Positions 1-4,517 of a DNA stretch of 9,976 bases are shown piece by piece. The translations under genes and the position numbers were made by a program. A model generated the notes under the pieces. The model saw only the letters and a program-made list of their open reading frames with translations. It did no database searches and was not told the DNA's origin. Numbering within the stretch: the first letter of the stretch is position 1; each line of letters begins with the position of its first letter. Source of the stretch: CAVALG01 sp963656085 (GTDB lineage: Bacteria; Bacillota; Clostridia; Oscillospirales; Acutalibacteraceae); assembly GCA_963656085.1 (NCBI GenBank), contig CAVKHV010000054.1:1-9976 (forward strand), given 5' to 3'.

Positions 1-15
1 AAAACGGAGGTAAAA

Positions 16-1908
16 ATGAAGAAAATAACAGTTACCGTTGACGGAACAGGCTCCGTAAGTCTTGACAGCAGCGACGCCGGGTACTACGGCGAACATCTTG
101 TGACCTGTCTTGAAATTACGCCTGCCGTCACATTTTCGGAGAATTGCGAATATTATAAAATGAATATAGATGGCTATGTTTCCGAAAGGCTCACCCCGAC
201 CGACGGAAAAATAACCTACACGCTGCCCGGTTCGGCTCTGCGTCCGCCGTCAATATCCTGCCAATTAATCGGTTACAAGCTGATTGACAGCATACCGGTT
301 ATGGTAATACGCAGCGCCGTGTTTACGCTGAATGTAGCGGTGTCACCGGTCGGCGAGTCACCCGAGATAATAAACGGCTCACTTCAACCGCTTGAAACCG
401 CTCTGGCGGAGTGCGGCAACACTGTAGCGGCAGCTGAAAAACTGCTTGAAGAAATCACGGATGCACAGGGCACGACCCGCACGGAACTTAAAAACCTGAA
501 AGACTCCGCGGCGTCAAGCGCCTCGTCTGCGGCAGGCAGCAGCAGTGCGGCAGGCGGCAGCGCCACAGCCGCGGCAGCAAGTGCGGCGGAGGCTTCGGCA
601 AGCGCTGCGTCGGCAGCAAACAGTGCAGCGGAAGCGGCGGCAAGTGCGGCGTCCGTAAATTCGGGCAACTATTACAAGAAGTCCGAAACCTACTCAAAAG
701 ACGCCGCAGACAAACAGTTTGCCGAGCGCTCGTCCGAAAACAGCACCGACCCGAGTTCTGTAGAATATGCAAAAGCAGTTTGGATAAAGCAAGATGACAC
801 GGGTACAAACGGGGCTGCGCTCTTATGGGACGGCTACGGCGAAAACTACAACGTCCTTTGGAGTTCGGGGAAAACGATGGAGACGGTGCGTGATACCATA
901 AAAGACGCTCAAGCCGACTACTACAAAAAAGATGAAACCTATTCTAAGTCCGAAACCTACTCAAAAGCCGAGACAAACAAACAGTTCGCCGAGCGGTCAT
1001 CTGAAGATAGTATAGCAAGCAGTTCTGTTGCTTTTGCGCAATTTTTGTGGATAAAAGGGAATGATGAGGGTGATGACAGTTATGCAGAGTTAAACGACTC
1101 ACAATCCGCAGACCAACAGTATTTATGGTCATCCAAAAAGACGATGGACGAAACAAAAAAGCAGTTCTGCAGCGCATTAAAGGGTTCAAAAAGCGGCGGC
1201 ACCGTTCGGATAGATGATGTATCGCCTGCAAACGGGGAGTTAAATGTTTCTGTTGCAAGAAAAAATTTGATTCCGTACCCCTATGCGTTTACAACTGTGG
1301 TAAAAAAAGGAATTGCCGTCACCGCCAACAGCGACGGTTCGATTTCGGTAAACGGAACTAATGACGGAACGGGAACTTCAAATTTTTTCATGCAGCGAAT
1401 TGACCTGAACAAGGAGATTTATGTTCTTTCGGGCGGCAAGGTTATCAACACGGGTAAATATGCAAGCATAACCATTGACCTTTACAAAAGCAATAAATAT
1501 GTTAAAAGTTTGACGAATGTTACAGCAGACGGTGCGGTAATTGATAATTCGGATAATCTTTACGACTACGGAAGTTTGTCGGTAGTGGTATCAAGCGGAG
1601 TTACCGTATCTGATTTAACGATTAAACCGCAGTTGGAAACAGGCACTTCGGCAACCGCCTACACCCCTTATGTTTCGGATTTATCTAAGGTAACGGTTAA
1701 GGCGTATGAAACCGACCCGACAGACATAAAAGCAACATACACGCCGAATGAGGACGGGACGGTGGAGGGCGTAACAGCCATAAGTCCCACAACAACACTT
1801 ACTACCGATAATTCGGGCGTTGTTTTAAATTGTGAATACAACAGGGATATTAACAAAGCGTTTGCCGAATTGCAGCAAGCAATAATTTCATTAGGAGGAA
1901 ATTTATAG
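16..1908 (+). CDS. Phage tail-fibre / baseplate receptor-binding protein
   Basis: A 630-residue modular structural protein, expected at the phage tail tip for host recognition. Residues 1 to about 115 resemble the N-terminal domain of Firmicute baseplate upper proteins that docks to the tail. About residues 160-216 are almost only Ala and Ser, typical of the trimeric coiled-coil shaft of tail fibres. Residues 219-301 and 302 to about 385 are two copies of a module beginning YYKK.ETYSK, containing KQFAERSSE and ending LWSS.KTM. Residues about 415-560 look like a beta-rich fibre domain (NLIPYPY, SDGSISVNGT, then QLETGTSATAYTPY). The end, EYNRDINKAFAELQQAIISLGGN, is a common tail of Clostridia phage fibres. 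The ATG has a GGAGG site at 6-10, five bases upstream. Domain names come from family resemblance; the receptor is unknown. Confidence 0.8.
   Translation: MKKITVTVDGTGSVSLDSSDAGYYGEHLVTCLEITPAVTFSENCEYYKMNIDGYVSERLTPTDGKITYTLPGSALRPPSISCQLIGYKLIDSIPVMVIRSAVFTLNVAVSPVGESPEIINGSLQPLETALAECGNTVAAAEKLLEEITDAQGTTRTELKNLKDSAASSASSAAGSSSAAGGSATAAAASAAEASASAASAANSAAEAAASAASVNSGNYYKKSETYSKDAADKQFAERSSENSTDPSSVEYAKAVWIKQDDTGTNGAALLWDGYGENYNVLWSSGKTMETVRDTIKDAQADYYKKDETYSKSETYSKAETNKQFAERSSEDSIASSSVAFAQFLWIKGNDEGDDSYAELNDSQSADQQYLWSSKKTMDETKKQFCSALKGSKSGGTVRIDDVSPANGELNVSVARKNLIPYPYAFTTVVKKGIAVTANSDGSISVNGTNDGTGTSNFFMQRIDLNKEIYVLSGGKVINTGKYASITIDLYKSNKYVKSLTNVTADGAVIDNSDNLYDYGSLSVVVSSGVTVSDLTIKPQLETGTSATAYTPYVSDLSKVTVKAYETDPTDIKATYTPNEDGTVEGVTAISPTTTLTTDNSGVVLNCEYNRDINKAFAELQQAIISLGGNL
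679..1150 (+). repeat. Duplicated module inside the tail-fibre gene
   Basis: Two copies of an approximately 83-residue module sit head to tail (residues 219-301 and from 302). At DNA level, 679-700 is identical to 946-967 (22 bases), and 711-719 matches 978-986 at the same 267-base offset. The module starts are only 249 bases apart. The 18-base difference is an extra SETYSK hexapeptide in the second copy. The middle parts of the two copies have diverged, while the start and the LWSS.KTM end are retained. Confidence 0.75.
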
Positions 1909-1957
1909 GATAAAGCGGGAACCAAAATACCGCAGAATAATTAAGGGGGCAACACTT

Positions 1958-2986
1958 ATGGCAAAAGTATATTTATCGCCTGCAATGCACAAATGGAACC
2001 CTTGCGCAATTGCCGGAATGGACGAAACTACCGAAAACAATATGTATATTGACGAACTCACACCGTTTTTGGACGCCTGCGGAATAGAGTGGAAACGCGG
2101 CGTGCGCCGCACACCGAAATCGGGCGAAAACGGCGACAAAATAATGTGGCAAAATATCAGAGAGTCTAACGCCTGGGGCGCGGATATACACTATATTTCC
2201 CACACCAACGCCGCAAACGGACAGGTTAAGGGCTACCGCCCGATAATTTACCCGACAAATAACGCAAAGGGCGAGAAATTAGCGGCGATTTTGCTCGCAA
2301 AGCGGAGTGAAATATACCCGTTCGGCAGTCAGCTTAACCGCCGCAGCGATTTGGCTGAATTAAGCGAAACAAAGGCGGTTGCGTATTATGAAGAACACGT
2401 TTTCCACGATAATTTGGAGGACGATACCTGGTTCCACAATAATATGAGGAATATCGCAAGGCAGACGGCAAAAGGCTTTTGCGAATATTTCGGTATTGCG
2501 TTCAAAGACCCGTACGAGGGCGGCGGGACCGAACCTGCGCCGCAGCCGCAGCCCGTTCCGCAGCCGACGGCGGGCACCGACGTGTATTATGCGGTTTATG
2601 CCGGCGGCAGATGGCTGCCCGAGGTTAAAAACCACGAGGACTACGCCGGGCTTAAAGGCGTGCCGATACAGGCGCTTAAAATGCGGCTTTCAAACGGCGA
2701 CGTGAAGTACCGCGCCCATATAATCGGCGGGAAAATAGGGGGCAGAAAATACCGTCCGCAATGGCTGCCCTGGGTAAAAAACCACGAGGATTATGCAGGA
2801 ATTTACGGGCTGAACATTGATATGATACAGGTGTCGGCGGGCGGCAAAAGGCTTGCTTACCGCGCGGAATGTGTCGGTTCGGGTAACTATTTGCCCGAAG
2901 TTGAGGGATATAACAATTCCGATGTAAACGGTTACGCCGGTATCGGCGGCAAACCGATTGATAAATTCCAGGCACGGATTGTTTAG
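1958..2986 (+). CDS. Phage endolysin: N-acetylmuramoyl-L-alanine amidase (Amidase_3-like) with C-terminal wall-binding-like repeats
   Basis: A 342-residue lysin predicted to cut the bond between MurNAc and the stem peptide of peptidoglycan. The catalytic domain covers about residues 1-183. SPAMH (H11), E26 and H82 in N-A-W-G-A-D....SHTN (71-84) are the likely zinc ligands. E146, just before FHDN (149-152), is the likely catalytic Glu; these follow the Amidase_3 pattern by eye. A Pro/Gln linker at 192-204 leads to three related repeats: WLPEVKNHEDYAG (219-231), WLPWVKNHEDYAG (269-281) and YLPEVEGY...NGYAG (311-328). They resemble, but do not clearly match, clostridial ChW-type wall repeats. 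No signal peptide is seen, so release would depend on the holin. An AGGGGG site at 1944-1949 supports the ATG. The TAG stop lies in the first heptamer of the repeat element that follows. Confidence 0.85.
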   Translation: MAKVYLSPAMHKWNPCAIAGMDETTENNMYIDELTPFLDACGIEWKRGVRRTPKSGENGDKIMWQNIRESNAWGADIHYISHTNAANGQVKGYRPIIYPTNNAKGEKLAAILLAKRSEIYPFGSQLNRRSDLAELSETKAVAYYEEHVFHDNLEDDTWFHNNMRNIARQTAKGFCEYFGIAFKDPYEGGGTEPAPQPQPVPQPTAGTDVYYAVYAGGRWLPEVKNHEDYAGLKGVPIQALKMRLSNGDVKYRAHIIGGKIGGRKYRPQWLPWVKNHEDYAGIYGLNIDMIQVSAGGKRLAYRAECVGSGNYLPEVEGYNNSDVNGYAGIGGKPIDKFQARIV

Positions 2987-3003
2987 ATGTTAGATGTTAG
3001 ATA
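2983..3003. repeat. Left heptamer array, three copies of TTAGATG type
   Basis: TTAGATG, TTAGATG and TTAGATA follow each other without gaps. The array is the reverse complement type of the two arrays further right and provides the stop codon (2984-2986) of the endolysin gene. Confidence 0.75.
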
Positions 3004-3047
3004 ATGGTAACGGCAGTTTGAGCGCCGACGGTACCCACAGACTCTTG

Positions 3048-3070
3048 CCTCCACCTGACGGGGGAGGTGG
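3048..3070. other. GC-rich stem-loop before the first variable hairpin
   Basis: CCACCT at 3051-3056 can pair with AGGTGG at 3065-3070. Alternatively CCTCC at 3048-3052 can pair with GGAGG at 3063-3067. The second unit lacks this left arm: heptamer sequence precedes its GGGAGGTGG. No T-run follows, so it is not a standard terminator. Confidence 0.45.
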
Positions 3071-3093
3071 GTTTTGCCCTACGGGCAAAACCC
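3069..3093. other. Variable hairpin of unit 1 (11-bp stem, 3-base loop)
   Basis: GGGTTTTGCCC at 3069-3079 pairs perfectly with GGGCAAAACCC at 3083-3093 around the loop TAC. It is framed by GGGAGGTGG (3062-3070) and CCGGAGGGGG (3092-3101), the same flanks as in unit 2. There is no following T-run. Confidence 0.75.
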
Positions 3094-3155
3094 GGAGGGG
3101 GAGAAAAGGCTAAATGCAAGAAGAATTCGCCGTCTGTTCGGCAAACCGCCGCCCA
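3092..3155 (+). repeat. 64-bp core repeat, copy 1
   Basis: Identical base for base to 3221-3284 at an offset of 129. It begins CCGGAGGGGGAGAAAAGG and ends at GCCGCCCA; after that the copies diverge before resuming as heptamer arrays in the same phase. Confidence 0.85.
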
Positions 3156-3160
3156 TCACA

Positions 3161-3195
3161 TCTACAGTCTAACATCTAATTTCTAACGTCTAGAA
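3161..3195. repeat. Heptamer array of unit 1 (five TCTAANN-type units)
   Basis: Reading in steps of seven from 3161: TCTACAG, TCTAACA, TCTAATT, TCTAACG, TCTAGAA. It lies exactly 129 bases before the array of unit 2 but is more degenerate. Confidence 0.7.
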
Positions 3196-3203
3196 CGGGA
3201 GGT

Positions 3204-3222
3204 GGTGCGGCAACGCCGCACC
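3204..3222. other. Variable hairpin of unit 2 (8-bp stem, 3-base loop)
   Basis: GGTGCGGC at 3204-3211 pairs perfectly with GCCGCACC at 3215-3222 around the loop AAC. The flanks GGGAGGTGG (3197-3205) and CCGGAGGGGG (3221-3230) match unit 1, while the inner palindrome is 15 rather than 21 bases and has a different sequence. Confidence 0.75.
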
Positions 3223-3284
3223 GGAGGGGGAGAAAAGGCTAAATGCAAGAAGAATTCGCCGTCTGTTCGGCAAACCGCCGCCCA
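3221..3284 (+). repeat. 64-bp core repeat, copy 2
   Basis: Identical to 3092-3155. Total identity against otherwise diverged surroundings points to a recent duplication or to selection or gene conversion on the core. Confidence 0.85.
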
Positions 3285-3289
3285 CCTCG

Positions 3290-3324
3290 TCTAATGTCTA
3301 ACGTCTAACATCTAACATCTAACG
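3290..3324. repeat. Heptamer array of unit 2 (five TCTAACN units)
   Basis: Reading in steps of seven from 3290: TCTAATG, TCTAACG, TCTAACA, TCTAACA, TCTAACG. Bases 3304-3322 form the right arm of the 19-bp inverted repeat. Confidence 0.8.
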
Positions 3325-3401
3325 TAGCACGTCCTCCTTCGACTGCCGCTGCCGAAGGCCGGATAAAACCTTATTTGCGGCGGCAGAACGGAGAATTTTA
3401 A
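3325..3401. other. GC-rich leader between the repeat element and the small membrane protein gene
   Basis: No gene is seen. CCTTCG at 3336-3341 can pair with CGAAGG at 3353-3358, or CTGCCGC at 3343-3349 with GCGGCAG at 3380-3386, so alternative folds are possible. GGAGA at 3390-3394 is the ribosome binding site of the next gene. No convincing promoter was found, although the insertion of the repeat element makes one plausible here. Confidence 0.4.
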
Positions 3402-3617
3402 ATGAGCAGTGAAGTATTAGTTTCTCTTATAGCCTTTGCCGGGACGGCTTTAGGTACTTTCGGGGGAATAATCACGTCCTCCAAAATGACCAATTACAGG
3501 CTTATGCAGCTTGAAAAGAAGGTCGGGGAACACAATGGTTTCGCGCAAAGGATACCGGTGATCGAAGAACAGATACACACGATAAATCGTCGGCTTAAAA
3601 AGTTAGAGGAGGAGTAG
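3402..3617 (+). CDS. Small phage lysis-module protein: one membrane segment plus coiled coil (DUF7365-like)
   Basis: A 71-residue protein with a hydrophobic segment at about residues 5-25 (VLVSLIAFAGTALGTFGGII) followed by a charged amphipathic stretch to the C-terminus. The NYRL.QLEKKVGEHN block (31-45) and the terminal INRRLKKLEEE look like a coiled coil. Proteins of this type are common just before holins in Firmicute phages and are compared with XhlA-like haemolysin/holin accessory proteins. The role, probably helping the holin or scaffolding at the membrane, is inferred from position and architecture. GGAGA at 3390-3394 lies seven bases before the ATG. The stop is two bases before the next start, so the two genes are probably translationally coupled. 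Confidence 0.75.
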   Translation: MSSEVLVSLIAFAGTALGTFGGIITSSKMTNYRLMQLEKKVGEHNGFAQRIPVIEEQIHTINRRLKKLEEE

Positions 3618-3619
3618 TT

Positions 3620-3841
3620 TTGAAGAAAAATTTTAAAAAATGGCTGCGAGCCGCTGCGGTTCGCGCCGTGCGAACGGTTGCACAGGCGGCAATTGCCGCA
3701 ATCGGCACATCGGCAATGATGGGTCAGGTGAATTGGCTTGCGGTCGCGTCGTCCGCCGCGCTTGCAGGTGTGCTTTCGCTTCTTACTTCGGCGGCGGGGT
3801 TGCCCGAAATTGACGGTGAAAAAGAAAAAACCAACGCCTGA
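3620..3841 (+). CDS. Phage holin, r1t-like family
   Basis: A 73-residue protein that would form membrane lesions to let the endolysin out and time lysis. The order of features follows the r1t-type holin pattern: a basic N-terminus (KKNFKKWLRAAAVRAVRT, residues 2-19), a hydrophobic stretch at 20-36, VNWLAV (37-42), a second hydrophobic stretch at 40-58 with LAGVLSLLTSAAGLPE (48-63), and a short charged tail. The start is TTG; AGGAGG at 3607-3612 lies seven bases before it, and there is no ATG in frame that would keep the basic leader. It begins two bases after the previous stop. Its TGA stop (3839-3841) overlaps the putative -35 of the spoVAE promoter. Confidence 0.88.
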   Translation: MKKNFKKWLRAAAVRAVRTVAQAAIAAIGTSAMMGQVNWLAVASSAALAGVLSLLTSAAGLPEIDGEKEKTNA

Positions 3842-3868
3842 ATAATCGCCCCCGAAACGTGCATAATA
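3839..3868 (+). promoter_or_regulatory. Candidate forespore (sigma-G/sigma-F type) promoter for spoVAE
   Basis: TGAATA at 3839-3844, a 17-base spacer and CATAATA at 3862-3868 fit the Bacillus sigma-G pattern TGAATA N17-18 CATACTA with one difference. spoVA genes are known sigma-G targets in Bacillus subtilis, so sequence and context agree. Caveat: the start point would fall near 3875, inside the Shine-Dalgarno sequence AAAGGCGG (3873-3880), giving a very short leader of about 13 bases. Confidence 0.6.
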
Positions 3869-3887
3869 GCATAAAGGCGGTGTTTTT

Positions 3888-4241
3888 ATGCAGTGTGTTA
3901 CGGCGTTTCTTGTCGGCGGGGTTTTGTGCCTTATCGGTCAATTGCTGATTGACCTTACTAAACTTACGCCTGCAAGGATATTGGTGGCCTATGTTGTTTC
4001 GGGCGTGGCGCTGACTGCGCTGGGCGTTTATAAACCGATTGTGGATTTTGCAGGGGCGGGCGCTACGGTGCCGCTGACCGGTTTCGGCTACACCATTGCT
4101 GCAGGGGTTAAAAAGTCGGTGGACTCAAACGGACTTTTCGGTGCGCTAAGCGGAGGATTGACCGCCACGGCGGCAGGAATAACCGCCGCCATTGTTTTCG
4201 GCTGGTTGATTGCACTGTTTGCAAAGCCTAAAAGCCGCTGA
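3888..4241 (+). CDS. spoVAE: Stage V sporulation protein AE (SpoVAE / SpoVAEb)
   Basis: A 117-residue integral membrane protein, part of the SpoVA channel in the inner spore membrane. SpoVA carries dipicolinic acid into the forespore and releases it during germination. The conserved family pattern is present from end to end: AFLVGGVLCLIGQLL (6-20), LTKLTPARILV (23-33), FAGAGATVPLTGFG near the middle, a Gly/Ala-rich stretch GLFGALSGGLTATAAGI and a KPKSR end. The length is normal and the gene looks intact. AAAGGCGG lies seven bases before the ATG. Usually spoVAC and spoVAD precede it; here phage lysis genes do, which is unusual. It appears to have its own forespore promoter upstream and a strong terminator downstream, so it is probably a single-gene unit. 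Confidence 0.93.
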   Translation: MQCVTAFLVGGVLCLIGQLLIDLTKLTPARILVAYVVSGVALTALGVYKPIVDFAGAGATVPLTGFGYTIAAGVKKSVDSNGLFGALSGGLTATAAGITAAIVFGWLIALFAKPKSR

Positions 4242-4287
4242 CAGCGCGGGGCGCAGTCGGTAAATTACAAATCAATAATTCCTAAAT

Positions 4288-4326
4288 AAGCCGCACGGGC
4301 AGCGCTTTACCGCCCGTGCGGCTTTT
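4288..4326 (+). terminator. Rho-independent terminator after spoVAE
   Basis: AAGCCGCACGGGC (4288-4300) pairs perfectly with GCCCGTGCGGCTT (4312-4324) across an 11-base loop, and the stem ends in a short run of four T at 4323-4326. The 13-bp GC-rich stem insulates spoVAE from the par operon. Confidence 0.85.
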
Positions 4327-4437
4327 GTGCGTTTGGCGCGGACTGCGGTGGATTTTTTATACAATACTGTGAACACACCTAAAGGTTTTCTACATAAAAA
4401 ATTAACAATTGTTTCACATGAAACATTTTAAAACCCC
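4327..4437. other. AT-rich region between the spoVAE terminator and the par promoter
   Basis: Non-coding, with a marked fall in GC compared with the neighbouring genes. It holds the parS site and otherwise only A/T-rich sequence. Nothing else convincing is seen. Confidence 0.6.
4410..4425. promoter_or_regulatory. parS: parS centromere site for ParB
   Basis: TGTTTCACATGAAACA differs from the bacterial consensus TGTTTCACGTGAAACA in one central base (A for G), which makes the two half-sites slightly asymmetric. It lies about 108 bases upstream of parA. ParB would load here as a CTP-dependent clamp and spread, so this is probably one of several origin-proximal sites. ParB spreading could also affect the parA promoter just to the right. 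Confidence 0.88.
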
Positions 4438-4466
4438 TTTACTTTTCCGTTCAATGCTGATATAAT
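4438..4466 (+). promoter_or_regulatory. Housekeeping (sigma-A) promoter of parAB
   Basis: TTTACT at 4438-4443, a 17-base spacer and a perfect TATAAT at 4461-4466 with an extended TG motif at 4458-4459. The start point is expected near 4473. The -35 begins only 13 bases after parS, which could allow autoregulation by ParB. Confidence 0.75.
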
Positions 4467-4470
4467 ATCA

Positions 4471-4492
4471 AAGCGGCGGATGAAAGCCGCTT
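4471..4492 (+). promoter_or_regulatory. Inverted repeat at the start of the parAB transcript
   Basis: AAGCGGC (4471-4477) pairs perfectly with GCCGCTT (4486-4492) around an 8-base loop. It coincides with the predicted transcription start. It could be a 5' stabilising hairpin of the mRNA or an operator; the sequence alone does not decide. Confidence 0.5.
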
Positions 4493-4517
4493 AATGATGT
4501 TAAAAAGGGTGGATTGT

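Larger units (their letters stand above)
2983..3322. repeat. MITE-like intergenic element bounded by 19-bp perfect inverted repeats
   Basis: The 19 bases at 2983-3001 (TTAGATGTTAGATGTTAGA) are the exact reverse complement of 3304-3322. Between them lie two tandem units with a 129-base period, each with a hairpin, a 64-bp identical core and five heptamers, preceded by about 65 bases that are not repeated. No transposase gene fits inside. It separates the endolysin from the small membrane protein and holin genes. The layout suggests a non-autonomous mobile or recombinogenic repeat. The inverted ends are built from heptamers, so they could also have arisen by repeat expansion. Confidence 0.6.
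1..3841 (+). mobile_element. Distal (tail fibre plus lysis) end of a prophage or phage remnant, left part outside the window
   Basis: Four consecutive + strand genes have phage character: a tail-fibre/baseplate protein, an amidase endolysin, a small membrane/coiled-coil protein and an r1t-type holin. This is the usual late end of a siphophage or myophage tail-lysis module in Firmicutes. The next gene on the right, spoVAE, is a host sporulation gene, so the right prophage boundary should lie between the holin and spoVAE or slightly earlier. No integrase, terminase, capsid gene or clear attachment repeat is visible. Whether the prophage is intact cannot be judged here; the four reading frames are open and undamaged. 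Confidence 0.75.

Noticed and set aside
384..668. Ala-rich reading frame on the minus strand
   Set aside because: It mirrors the Ala/Ser codons of the tail-fibre shaft on the other strand and has no family pattern.
3069..3093. Hairpin as terminator of the endolysin gene
   Set aside because: The stem is strong, but it is followed by a G-rich stretch and not by T residues on either strand.
2983..3324. Repeat region as a CRISPR array
   Set aside because: There are only two tandem units with a 64-bp identical core plus 7-base repeats; no regular repeat-spacer structure and no cas genes.
2972..3331. GCACG at 2972-2976 and 3327-3331 as a target-site duplication of the repeat element
   Set aside because: The copies are six and four bases away from the inverted ends rather than adjacent, and a 5-base match is expected by chance.
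4333..4365. Second par promoter with TTGGCG and TATACA/TACAAT
   Set aside because: The spacers (19 or 21 bases) do not suit the boxes, and a far better promoter lies at 4438-4466.
4494..4517. Longer ParA start at the ATG at 4494
   Set aside because: It would add an atypical leader of eight residues and overlaps the 5' hairpin; the ATG at 4518 has a proper ribosome site and the family N-terminus.
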